Part shown: one piece after another, positions 14,417 to 26,396 of the stretch | How positions within the stretch are numbered: position 1 is the first letter of the stretch | Layout: the number at the start of each line of letters is the position of its first letter | From: Adiantum capillus-veneris | Lineage: Eukaryota > Streptophyta > Polypodiopsida > Polypodiales > Pteridaceae | Direction: 5' to 3' | DNA: 64,000 bases | Assembly (NCBI GenBank): GCA_014529385.2 | Contig: CM043942.1 | Coordinates: 26,104,469-26,168,468 of the forward strand | Made by a program: the position numbers and the translations under genes | The notes under the pieces: generated by a model | What the model saw: only the letters and a program-made list of their open reading frames with translations | Database searches by the model: none | What the model was told of the DNA's origin: nothing

Positions 14417-15015
14417 CTCTCTTATGCCCCTCCCTTTAGGGTTCGCCCCCTCCTTTGTAGGGAACATGGTTGACTTGCACACCACAAACACCTTGTGCTT
14501 CAAGCATGACAAGCACCTCAAGCACCTTAGTCATTAAGCATGAGAAGCACCTCGAGCACCTTAGTCAACTCAAGCACGACAGGCACCTTAAGCACATGCC
14601 TAGCTTACCCTAAGGTCTAAGGACTATTAACATTAACCTTTGGAGGACTTTAATGAAGCTAACCCTAAGGTCTTTTAAGCTCCACTATTTGCAAATTGTT
14701 CTTAAATAGACCATCTCCTTTTGAGCCCCTGTCGAGATGTAACCATCTTCTTTTTGGCCCCATGCTGAGTTATGTCTAACAACACATATCCATGTTCTAG
14801 CTCTTGTTTCCCCTTTTTACCTTCCCATGATAAATGATGAGTTTAATATGAGAAGATCACTTGGGTAAAGCTAGATATTAGATTTTATGACATAGGAAGT
14901 TTGGAGTCAATCGAAGATGATTTGTTTATGGATTTGTATGTAGTTTGGTGAGAGATCAAGGTTGTCAAGTGGCTTGACATGTGTCCTATATGCCTCTTGT
15001 ATAAAGGGCTTGCCT

Positions 15016-15091
<76 letters not shown>

Positions 15092-15702
15092 CTCTCTTAT
15101 GCCCCTCCCTTTAGGGTTCGCCCCCTCCTTTGTAGGGAACATGGTTGACTTGCACACCACAAACACCTTGCGCTTCAAGCATGACAAGCACCTCAAGCAC
15201 CTTAGTCATTAAGCATGAGAAGCACTCGAGCACCTTAGTCAACTCAAGCACGACAGGCACCTTAAGCACATGCCTAGCTTACCCTAAGGTCTAAGGACTA
15301 TTAACATTAACCTTTGGAGGACTTTAATGAAGCTAACCCTAAGGTATTTTAAGCTCTACTATTTGCAAATTGTTCTTAAATAGACCATCTCCTTTTGAGC
15401 CCCTGTCCAGATGTAACCATCTTCTTTTTGGCCCCGTGTTGAGTTAGGTCTAACAACACATATCCATGTTCTAGCTCTTGTTTCCCCTTTTTACCTTCCC
15501 ATGATAAATGATCAGTTTAATATGAGAAGATCACTTGGGTAAAGCTAGATATTAGATTTTATGACATAGGAAGTTTGGAGTCAATCGAAGATGATTTGTT
15601 TACGGATTTGTATGTAGTTTGGTGAGAGATCAAGGTTGTCAAGTGGCTTGACATGTGTCCCATATGCCTCTTGTATAAAGGGCTTGCCTTGTGTGTGTGT
15701 GT

Positions 15703-15761
<59 letters not shown>

Positions 15762-16302
15762 CTCTCTTATGCCCCTCCCTTTAGGGTTCGCCCGCTCCTT
15801 TGTAGGGAACATGGTTGACTTTCACACCACAAACACCTTGCGCTTCAAGCATGACAAGCACCTCAAGCACCTTAGTCATTAAGCATGAGAAGCACCTCGA
15901 GCACCTTAGTCAACTCAAGCACGACAGGCACCTTAAGCACATGCCTAGCTTACCCTAAGGTCTAAGGACTATTAACATTAACCTTTGGAGGACTTTAATG
16001 AAGCTAACCCTAAGGTCTTTTAAGCTCCACTATTTGCAAATTGTTCTTAAATAGACCATCTCCTTTTGAGCCCCTCTCGAGATGTAACCATGTTCTTTTT
16101 GGCCCCGTGTTGAGTTAGGTCTAACAACACATATCCATGTTCTAGCTCTTGTTTCCCCTTTTTACCTTCCCATGATAAATGATCAGTTTAGTATAAGAAG
16201 ATCACTTGGGTAAAGCTAAATATTAGATTTTATGACATAGGAAGTTTGGAGTCAATCGAAGATGATTTGTTTATGGATTTGTATGTAGTTTGGTGAGAGA
16301 TC
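14314..16302. repeat. three tandem 643-674 bp units, each with an internal (TG)n tract
   Basis: Units begin CAAGGTTGTCAAGTGGCTTG at 14314, 14957 and 15631. The third ends near 16302 at TTTGGTGAGAGATCA, the same phrase that closes units one and two. The non-microsatellite parts are nearly identical. Length differences come mostly from the TG tracts (about 42 bp at 14373, 75 bp at 15015, 71 bp at 15690). Each unit also contains three degenerate ~35-bp copies of an AAGCATGACAAGCACCTCAAG-like motif. No coding capacity is evident. Confidence 0.95.
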
Positions 16303-18700
16303 ATGTAGAAAGATTCACAGATTTCACTCTATTGAGTACACATTGAGTGTCTTAGTGGAATGTGCTATATTCAGACAAGAGCCTGACAACCTCTTGGCGT
16401 GCCTCCATGCCCTAGTCAAGTAATTCGCTTCCCAAGATTGACACTTCGTCTTGGTTCCGTCTCTTTCAAAGATGTGATAGGTATTAACCTGTGTGGACTC
16501 CTAGACACCTTTGTAGTCGTACTTCAAGCAATTGAAATATTGAATGGAGGTCCCAAGTCAAGATGTGTAAATGCAGAAAGAGAAAAATCACAACAACAAA
16601 CAATGCCTGCACAAATATGTCAACTGCAAAGATAAGCAACACTATCATCACACACATTTGATTAATAGAAGCAAGGACTAGAATCAATGCAGAGTTTACA
16701 AATAGCTATTTTGTAAGATGGGATATGGTTTGTATAAGCATTTCTCATTCAAGTACATTATATAAACAAGAGTGAATGTAACCCTCCTCCATCCCTTAAC
16801 CCCTAAAATTACAAATGGCTTATTAAAAACTTCTCTAGTCTACATTAAAATGAGAGGCACTTGCCAAAAAATTTCAAAACAAGAGAATCTGATGTGGGTG
16901 CCTTTGTCAACTTCCTCAGGTTGAGCCTAATCAAACACATTTTGGTTTTTAGGTTTTAGTTTCACCTGCCACCACTGGCTGAGTATCCAAGAAGGGCTTA
17001 AAATTGACACCCCATTGGCTAGAGTGAGTGACTCCCTATCTTTTTTTCTTAGGCTTCAAATGAATCTTTTCACCAAATTTTGAAGCTTCTCGCTTCCTCT
17101 CAATCCTCATCTCGGACACTAAATTTGGGATTTTTTTTGGCTAGCACAAGCAAGAAACACTTGTTATTTCACACTAGGGCACTCTTTCTTTCAATGTAGT
17201 CATATATGTCTCATCCATCATGTTGTATGGGCTCACAGAACACACTCACACACACACCTTGCACGTGTACACACATATTATATGTATATATTTTGGACTC
17301 CTAGAGGCTATGCCCTAGTCTTCCTATGAAGCTTAAGGGAAATTTGTGAACTTCAAAAGGAAGCTTAAGCCCTCGATCAAAGGTGTCAAATGAAGCTTGA
17401 AATGGCCTAAGATGCCCAAATCGGTTGTCGTGGGCTGAGCATAATAAAAAAACATTTACGTTTTTAGGTTTCAGGATCACCCCTCAAAAGCCGGAGCTGA
17501 ATGGATGTAGAGGGTGTTTGAACCACCCTCTATAACAATACTTCCCAGCATACACTTCTCACACACACGTAGAGCAATAGTGAGACAAGTTGAGGCTTCA
17601 AATCGGCCCCTTGTTCTTCCTTTTTACTTGCGAGTGCCGGCTTGCATGATTGGAACAGTGTTAGCATCTAGTGGCAAAAGCTTAACGAGATGGGGTTTGA
17701 TATGGGATCTCCTAAGCCTTGGTAAGTGAGCCCTTTAAATTTCAATGCCTCCCTTTAAGCTGCTTTTTATCTGGCTTATAGAAAGATGCTCTTAGGGACA
17801 CATGTTTGGACCACATCGAAGCCCAAATCTTGCACTTCCTCAAGATAAGGCTTGAATAAATGCTACCCCTTACCAAGAATATGTTCACCCAGCCTCATGT
17901 ACATAAACCCCATAATTGTTAAGCAATGCTTGACAAAATTCCTAAGCATTAAGACAAAAGAATCACCTCCAAATTTGAGTCCATCCGCATAATATCTCAT
18001 TGTTTCCAATATGGCTTGCAAGTATTTGTGACTCGGTCATTCCAAAGGTTTGAAGCTTGTTGGACATCTCATTGCACTTTAGAAATGTACAAATTTGTAA
18101 CTTAGAGCTTGACCTCTCAATAGATGCATTTTTACTTTGAGATGCAATTGGTCCCAAAAGTGTGGTTGATGCAGCTAGCATCCTTGTAGTGAACCACGAG
18201 CTTTTGTTGCAGACGTAAGGATAAGGAGAAATTAGAGAGGTAAATTGACTTACTGATTTTTTGGTGCGCTGATGGGGCATGTCAATAGTTTTAGCAAAGA
18301 GGATGCATCATCTTACTAATAGGAGGGATACATTCTCTTAGTCCTTACCAAGGATCAACAAAGGCATTAGGTGTTTAGGTAAGGAATTTGTATGCCACCA
18401 AATATGTCTTCATATGTATATTGCAAATTTGTTATCTAGGCGAGCATAAACAAATCTATTCATGCTTCTTGATGTTTTGGATTTTAAAAATCCCTTCAAT
18501 AAATTTACCTCTATTCATTTTTTATGCCCCTAATGTATAATTTATTATGTAAGACTTTAGCAAATTTAATACGCTTCTGTTGGAACATGTGCTATCTTGC
18601 ATATTCCAAAGTGGACACCCTAAGGGAATTCATCACAACTAACTACATATTCAAGGATGTCTTGATACATTTTAAACCAATAAAAGTGTCATTTAACAAG
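16303..18700. other. intergenic DNA, no gene recognised
   Basis: Short open frames only. A - strand frame at 17963-18280 was considered as a gag fragment and rejected. A short alternating CA/TA stretch lies near 17235-17290. No LTR or inverted-repeat ends were found. Confidence 0.4.
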
Positions 18701-20230
18701 ACTAAAAGTCTTTATTTAGACCTAGGTGTCCCGCACTTAGACTATCATGACACTCATAGAGTATCTGGTGCTTAATCATTTGGGACACATACTCTACCTT
18801 TGTAAATTAAATGGCCATCATCTACTCTTCCAGTTGAATCCTTCCAAAGCACCTGTTGATGCTTCATTCTCATTGGAACCTCTTGTTTTGGATCCCCTTT
18901 TTGAATGGTTTTTCATATCTTGTAATATGCACGATCAACCTGGCATTTCCCTCTAAATGATTCAAGTAGATCATAAATCAAGTAAACCTTAACTCATTTA
19001 TCATAGGCATCCTGCCACGGGAGTCTGCTACTATATTATATTTCCCTTTACGATACCTAAGATCATAATCTAGTTGTTGTAACAGTTTAGTCCATCTAGT
19101 CTTACAACATTTTAATTTTGGTTCATTGGAAATCCACTTGATTCTTTCTTAATCAAACACTATCATAATCTTAGAACCATATAAATAGTGGTCCCATCTC
19201 TTCAATGCATGGAAAATAGCATGAAACTCCCTCATATACTAAGTAATTTTATTGTGTATGTTCTAACGTTTTACTTTCAAAACCTATCGGTTGACCCTCT
19301 TGAGTCAGAACCTTCACCTATAGCAAAATTCCTAGCATTTGTCCCAACCACAGAGGGATTTATTGGGATCCACTATATATAAAATTGGAGCTATAGCTAT
19401 TGCTACTTTTAATATTTTTTGTTTGATTTTTCCCCACTCAAAGGTTTTTCCCTTTCCTTTGAGTTGATCATTCATGAGGACTTCTATTTTGGCTTAATCC
19501 TTAATGAATCTATGATAAAAACTAGACATTGTTAAGAAGATCTTTAGATCTTCTAGCTTCTTTGGTTTAGGTCATTGCAAAATAGCTTGAACCTTCTCTA
19601 GATCCATTTTTATTTCCATCTCTAGAAATGATATGACCAAGATATATCACTTCTCCAGCAAAGAATTCACATTTGGATTCCTTTGCATAAAGATAATTTT
19701 ATTTGAGCCATTAGGTCCCCCTGGACCTAATCTTGAAAAAATAAAAATTCTTTCAAAACATCTTAAATGCATAAGTGAAGGGTGAGTTGGAAATGACATG
19801 AAGGTGGAAAAATTATTGTTTTTGTCCATATAAAGAGGTAGTTGAATGCACATTGGTACATTTCTGTATCTCCTCTTCTTTGTTTTCCCTTCAACATTTT
19901 CTTCTCTTTAGAGCAACCCTTCGCTATGTAGGTCACTTTCTACGATGTTATGAATTATCCTCTTGAGTACAAGTATAGATGAGGATATCATCAAGAAATA
20001 CTACTACAAATATGCCTAGATAGGGTCGCAAAACACTATTCATCAATTTCATAAAAGTAGTTGGTGCATTGGTAAGGCCAAAAGGCATTACCAAAACTCA
20101 TAATGCACATATCTAGTCATAAAGGCTATTGTTGCAACATCTTTAGCCTTTATTTTGACTTGATGATAGCCAAATTGTAAGTCAATCTTTGTAAAATACT
20201 TGGCTCCCGCTAAATGATCAAAAGATCTTT

Positions 20231-20404
20231 CATTCTAGGCATAGGGAACCTGTTATCAATTGTGAGATTATTTAGTGCTCTATAGTCAACAAAAAGTCGC
20301 ATAGAACCATCTTTTCCCATTCTAGGCATAGGGAAATTGTTCTTAATTGTGAGATTATTTAGTTCTCTATAGTTGACACAAAGTCGCATAGGACCATCTT
20401 TTTT
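20231..20404 (-). repeat. 87-bp tandem duplication inside the RT domain
   Basis: Units start CATTCTAGGCATAGGGAA at 20231 and 20318. Because 87 is 29 codons, both copies read in the same frame: one encodes KDGPMRLCVNYRELNN and the other KDGSMRLFVDYRALNN. The copies differ at several residues, so the event is old or joined two diverged templates. Confidence 0.85.
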
Positions 20405-21683
20405 CTTCGCCAATGAAATTAGCAAAGCCCATGGAGGGGTGTTGGGTTTTAAAAAACCTTTATCTACATAGTCTTGCAATTGTTTTTCTACTTCTAAGGG
20501 TTGTGCATGGCCTAACCTATAAAATTCTTTACAAATAGCTTTGCATCTTTAATTAAACAATAGCATGATCTACTTCACCTCTTTCAAGAGGAAAAGCTTT
20601 TCGCAAATCAGTAGGGAAACACATCTTTAAGTTCTTCTAGCAAGACTTTCAAAGCACTTTCATACTCACTATGAGAAAACAAAGACAAGTAGGAAACCTG
20701 ATCCTTCATTTCCACACTAGAAGCTTATATACAATAGATTGACACCATAGCCTGTATACATCACAAGATCTTTTATTCAAAGCTTCTGCAACTCAAGAGA
20801 ACATATCAAAGGACTATTTTGTACATTAAGATCACCTTGTCTAACAAACTTTTTGCCTTCTTTTGCAAATTTTAGTGAGTTTTGCCGGTGACTCTCGTTC
20901 AAAGAAGATCCTAGTGTCCACAACCATACCCTTCTCAAAACCAAGTTCTCATGATCCATATTCATAGCAACTTCCAAATTGGATACCATATTCTCGCATA
21001 CCTCTTGTCTTTGCCATGCATCATGGAGATGACATATTGGTGAGCACTTGGTTGTTGAGAAAGTTTTAGTTTCTTGACACGAGCATACTCCAGAAATTTT
21101 TGTGTGGCAGAGTCATCTATCATGGTGCTAATTCGTTTCACAGTTACAAGCCCATGCATGTTCACCATTTAATGTGAAGCAAAGCTCGATTTCTACATGA
21201 TGGTTGAGAAACAACAACTATGCTCTTTGTCCTCATGCAACACATCTATGAATTTATACTTTTCATTACCATCTATCAAAAGTGTTTAGACCTCATGGGT
21301 TTGCCTATCTTTATGACTCTTCTTAGGAACTTTATCTTTTTTATCATCTTTCCTTCTTTTTTTCTTTGGGAATGGTCGGCTGACAAACAAGTGAAGCACA
21401 AATTTTCTTTTGTAGCCTTTGTAAATTCTTCTTGGTTCAGCTTCTTCTTCTTCTTTTGCCATATTCACAATTGTGAGTTGAGAGAATTTATATTAACTCG
21501 ATAATAATACAATCTCCCTCCATGTGCCTTGGGGAGGACTAGGGTTCCATCAGAGACTTGTCTTGGTGCTATTTTCTTTTAAACAATGGTTTATTCTCCT
21601 TATTCAAAGGAAAGTTCATTTTTCCTTTTATAAAAGGTTGTAATACCCTCATATCTGTGGACTCAGACTCAATTTGAGTGGAA

Positions 21684-21945
21684 TTAGAAGTTATCAAGTG
21701 ATTATTATCTTCATAAATTTGTGCAAATTTAATTGCTTCTTCTAAGTATTTGGGTGCACTTCTTTTTACCTTTTGCTTAAAATCTATGTATAAACCCTCT
21801 TGTTTTATCTTGTTTTAGAAGTTATCAAGCGATTATTATCTTCATAAATTTGTGCATATTTAATTGCTTCTTCTAAGTATTTGGGTGCACTTCTTTTTAC
21901 CTTTTGCTTAAAATCTATGTATAAACCCTCTTGTTTTATCAAAGT
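21684..21945 (-). repeat. 131-bp tandem duplication inside gag
   Basis: Units start TTAGAAGTTATCAAG at 21684 and 21815 and differ at only about two positions. The length is not a multiple of three, so the duplication broke the gag frame. Confidence 0.85.
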
Positions 21946-22658
21946 CATCTATTTCGTGAAGCTTCAGAATTATCCTATACTTTGCAATGTAAGTAAGCAA
22001 AGGCCTACCCCATTGCATAGCTTTATCCCAATCCTCCAAGTTTCTTTCTGGTTCAATTTTTAAGGAGACATTCTTTCACAAAAACATCCCTGAATTGAGC
22101 CCAATCTTCTTGATTCTTTCCTAATGCCTTGAGACTCATCCACCATTTGAAAGATTTTGGCCCCAATGATAGACTAGGCCTCAAACGGTTGATATTCAAG
22201 TGGGGTTTCTTTTAACCTATGAAGGTCATGCCATTTTTACACTAAAGTATAGATAGAATCTTTGTTTCTATCTTTTTCTTTGCCATTAAATTGAGGAGGT
22301 TTCATGTCTTTGAGGAGTTTTCTCTAAGACTTGACTGGGTATTAATTAAGAGAGGTATAATAGAACCATCCCTAGATGTGGTAGGCATATTTGGATCAAA
22401 CAGAACAAAAGGTTGTGTCATCTATTGCTTTCCTTTTTGCATGTACTCAGTCAATTTAGTCATCTAACCTTTGAGACCATCTAGAGAAGCAAGGAAAGTC
22501 TGTAATTATAGTTTTATGTTTTCTACCCTATGTATTATCACTTCATACTACTCACGAGATGGCACATCCTATTCTTCAGCTATGTCCTCAATCCCATACA
22601 TATTTTGGTCTTGGGTAGTGTCAGTCTCAGGTTGCTTTTGATTTTGTTCCTTTTCCAT

Positions 22659-23777
22659 TGTTGTAAGTTTTAAAAAGAAAAACTCGCTTTAAAGCTTTGA
22701 AAAAGACAGAAAAGCTAAGCTAAGAAAGCTATGCACAAATATGCAAGACTTCCATGTTATTACTTCAAGTAATGTCGCTCAAGATTGAAGGTGAGTATCC
22801 CAGTGGTTAATCTTCACGAACTTCCCTTTTACTTCTGATATAGTTGGCCTTTGATAACTTCCTCCCTTGACTACAACCCTTCTTTGAAATCCCATACTTT
22901 TAAATCCCTTTTATGTTCGATTGTGTTATATATGCCTGTGTAGCATGGAAGAGTTTCCCCTTAAGGTTGTCGACGACAATGGCTATGCTCATAGGTGCTA
23001 TGATATACTAACGACAAGTATGTCCTTAAAGTTGGCATTGGTGGCGATGCTCAATGAGAGCTTAATTGACTCTTCTAAGTTGTTTTGAGGGCTTATTAAG
23101 GTAAACGTCCCAATTACAAGATGGGCCCCTTTAAGAGGAATTCTTTAAATAGAGATCCATTTACAAACTAAAAGAAAGACCCAAAAACAAAAACAAAAAA
23201 AAGGTGTGCCTTTCTCCCTTCTCCTTTTAAATGTGTTTCAACATGCCTATAACAAATTGAAAATTAAAAAGTTGAAAAAAAGGTTAAGAAGATACGGTAA
23301 AAATGTCCAAAGTGGAGTTGATGTGCCATTTGATATCAAGAGATACTTATGAAGTTACCAAATGAGACAACCAACATGCGTGAATAAATTATGATATGCG
23401 CGAGAAAGCAAAGCTTGTACGCATGCTACTAGCCTACCTACTCTTTGTTCATTTCTTTTACAAAGGAGGAAAACACGTCTTCATCTCCGTGACCTTTTGT
23501 CACCAAGGTTAACTTTCTTGGTTGCCTTCTAACATAGCGTCAAAACAAGGAGGCCCTCTCGTGTAGCCCTCTTGACATCCTCTCTCTCTCTCTCTCTCTC
23601 GTCCTTTTGTTTTGCAATTGCTATGGGAGCACACATATGGGCAGAGTTGGTTGGTAAGAGCACGAGGTGTGAGGTTTTTTGTAGAACACCAAGCAAGAGC
23701 TTGAGGACCTTGCATCTACGAAGCAGCGATGCATGTTCATTAGGGTCAATAGGGGCCTACTATAGGTGATGGCTTTT

Positions 23778-23830
<53 letters not shown>

Positions 23831-24070
23831 AGCCGTCAAGTTGGGCTGATGTGTACTTTGTGTGTGTACGTAAGATGAATTAGAGCACCATCCCACCAAA
23901 GGGCTAGGGGAGCTATAGGGCTTGGACGCGGGCTACAGCATAGCCATCACATGGATAGCAACGAAGTGCTTATGGGGCTTTTTGGGGTTGAGTGATGCGC
24001 TACAACTAGTGCAAAATTTTGCAATCAGAGGCAACAAAGTCACTCCTCTCTTTCATATACACACACAAAA
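22659..24070. other. non-coding DNA with small (TC)n and (GA)n tracts
   Basis: This would be the 5' leader/LTR side of the decayed chromovirus, but no LTR or primer-binding site could be identified. (TC)n lies at about 23579-23600 and (GA)n with one interruption at about 23780-23831. No gene was recognised. Confidence 0.5.
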
Positions 24071-24073
24071 CAA

Positions 24074-24991
24074 AGCCAAGGCTAAGTGAGGGGTAAAAAG
24101 TGGCCTCACCTCTTTATAAAGCCGTTTGGCGAGGTTGAGGCATCATGACAATCTCCAGGCAGGAACTCCCACCATGATCTGAATGATCACCAGTGCGCTA
24201 TTCCAGATAAGAAGCAAATGCGGCCACCTCAGTGGAGGCTAGGAGTATGATAGTTTAGGTTTTTGTGTAGGTGAGTTGAGACACTTGAGTGCAGGTAATG
24301 CGGCAGAGGGGGAGAGGGAGAGAAGGTTGTAAGGGCGTGAAGAGGTCCTCGGTAGGACGAGAAGAATAAAGGGGAATTAAACTATCATGTTTAACTTAAT
24401 CATTTCTAGGCTTTTTTTCCATGCGCCCTTTCAAGGTTGTACTCTCACGAGGGAAAACAAAAAAACATCTAAGAGGCAACCATGTATAAAGCCCCAAACT
24501 AGCCACCTAGGGGGGTAGGTGTTAAAAAAAAAAAACCATGTTCTTAAAAAATGTTCAAAAAGAAAAATGGTGGAGTGTTTCTAACTAGTTATAGCTCGAA
24601 TGAGGGTGAGTGAGTATAAGAATGCTGCAGGGAAACCATAACCTGATCATGGATAGGTTTTTTGGGGGGGGGCGGGGCTCACCTCCTTATATAGCCGTTT
24701 GGCGCGGTTGAGGCAGCATGACAAGCTCTAGGCAAGAACTTTCACCACGGTCTGAATGATCGCCAGTGCGCTATTCCAGATAAGAAGCAAATGTGGCCAC
24801 CTTAGTGGAGGCTAGGAGTATGATAGTTTAGGTTTTTGTGTAGGTGAGTTGAGACACCTGAGTGCGGGTGAAAGGGTGGTGGTAATGCGTGTGCTAGTCT
24901 CCACCCAACCGTGATATCTTATAGCCTCCCCCTAGCGTACACACTATCTGGCCGTGCCGGTGGCCTTGCCCATAGGACCCATGTCCTTACA
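24074..24991 (-). mobile_element. LTR-like block at the 3' end of the chromovirus, internally duplicated
   Basis: Adjacent to the polypurine tract, the - strand reads TGTAAGGACATGGG, a plausible LTR start (24991). A ~190-bp segment occurs twice (about 24105-24294 and 24678-24868, period 573). It carries CTATATAAGG (second copy) or CTTTATAAAG (first copy) on the - strand, good TATA-box candidates. Between the copies lies a segment shared with the 30.4-32.2 kb array. The outer boundary is not clear and the duplicated structure is not that of a simple LTR. Confidence 0.6.
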
Positions 24992-24995
24992 TTAA

Positions 24996-25008
24996 CCCCC
25001 CCCCCCTT
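24996..25008 (-). promoter_or_regulatory. polypurine tract of the chromovirus
   Basis: On the - strand AA followed by eleven G lies four bases before the LTR-like TGTAAGG. This is the expected place for the plus-strand primer. Confidence 0.75.
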
Positions 25009-25039
25009 GGAGAATCATTTTTGTCCTCAAAAACGAACA

Positions 25040-26396
25040 TAGGAAAATGTTTCTTAAGTGTGGAGACTCCCATGTAGAACCTTCTTTAGATCTATCTAGC
25101 CATTTTACCAACACGTGTCATCTGACATGATGTCTGGTGCGAAGCTCATGAGAATCCAAAATCTTTTTGGGCTCATGAGGAATGCTTGGCGGTGCAATGA
25201 AGTCAACCAACACACCTGTGTCAATGACATTATCATTCTGTCCTAGCTATTTTCGTAAACGGCTAACATGAAAAACATGATGAACTCGTGAGTGCTCTGG
25301 AAGAGCTAACTTATAGGCCACTTGACCTATACATTTGAGAATGGTAAACAGTCCACAATAGCATGGTGAAAGTTTAGCAACTTTTCCCGTCTTCAGACTT
25401 TCTGAATGCTCCGGAACTTTGAGAAAACCTTGTCTCCTTCTTCGAAAGTAGCAAGACGACGATGCTCATCTGTGTACTTCTTATATCGATCTTGATCTTG
25501 CTTAACATTTTGTCAAGCAACTCGAAGCTGTCAAAATGGTCTTGGAGAAAATCCTTCGCTTGTTGTATCTTCTCCTTAGCCAACCCCACCGTAACGGGTA
25601 ATCTAGGTTGAAACCATATAAAAGCATAAATGGATCAAACCATGTAGTCACATGCTTTGAAGTATTATAAGAAAATTCCAATATAGGTAAGTAGTCTTCC
25701 CAATTGGTTTGCTTCTTGCTAACGTACGCTTGTAGCATATCCAGCACTTGATTAACTCTTGTTGTTTGACCATCCGTTTCTGGATGATCAACCGTACTTA
25801 GATTAAGTTTAGTTTCCAACTTGTGGAACACAGCTCTCCAGAAGTGATTATCAAACTTTTGACCTTTGTCACTAATGATACTAGCTGGAAGACCGTAGAG
25901 TTTATATATATGCTCTACAAATATCCGTGCTAACTTCGGTGTCTTAACCGTAGTCTTACTGGGAATGAATCGACCCATCTTTGTGAGACGTTCTATAATT
26001 ACCCAAATGGCATCATGGCCACGATTTGTAGTAGGTAGTCCTACTACAAAATACATAGAGATACTCTCCCACTTACCTTGTGGAATCTCTAAAGGATGTA
26101 AAAGGCCACCTACCTTGAGGCGCTCTGCCTTATTAACTTGGCACTATTGGCAGTTTAGTACGTACTCTTGAACATCATGATGTAAGCCCGGCCAATAAAA
26201 TTTCCATCAAACTAAGACATACGTCTTACGAATACCTGGATGACCAGCACTTGGACTATCGTGACACTCAAATAAGATTTGACGCCTAGTGTCTGAGTCC
26301 TTTGGCACACATACTCTACCTTTGTGGAGTAAGTAGCCATCATCAATGGAAAAATTCTTCCATCGCTTAAGCTCTTCCTGAGTATGGGGCGGAGCT
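25040..26396 (-). pseudogene. chromovirus integrase with C-terminal chromodomain, inactivated
   Basis: The zinc-binding region (about 26390-26150) precedes the core. The first catalytic Asp is replaced by Tyr (SMYFVVGLP where SMDFVVGLP is usual), the second Asp is present (IISDKGQKF), and the Glu motif reads DGQTTRVNQ, with Thr for Glu. Two of the three D-D-E residues are therefore missing. Downstream, LALPEHSRVHHVFHVSRL marks the usual post-core segment, and HVLVKWLDRSKEGSTWES near 25120-25060 is a chromodomain, the module thought to target integration to modified chromatin. One stop lies just before it. Confidence 0.85.

Larger units (their letters stand above)
18720..22658 (-). mobile_element. 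decayed, 3'-truncated Ty3/gypsy chromovirus-type element
   Basis: Reading the - strand from an ATG at 22658 (MEKEQNQKQPETD): gag with many stops; a zinc knuckle CFTCLSADH near 21395; a protease remnant ISTMIDDSATQKFLEY near 21110; RT with KDG.MRL.V.YR.LNNLTI near 20400-20230 and F-L-D-D-I-L-I-Y near 19990; then RNase H debris. The match stops at the start of the integrase zinc-binding region around 18720, where the sequence parallels 26.2-26.4 kb of the fuller chromovirus. The rest of integrase and both LTRs are absent or unrecognisable. Two internal tandem duplications (87 and 131 bp) are present. Confidence 0.75.

Noticed and set aside
17963-18280. Possible copia-type gag fragment on the - strand
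   Set aside because: A faint similarity in pattern (SQSKNASIERSSSKLQ) without a zinc knuckle, neighbouring protease or LTR; too weak to call.
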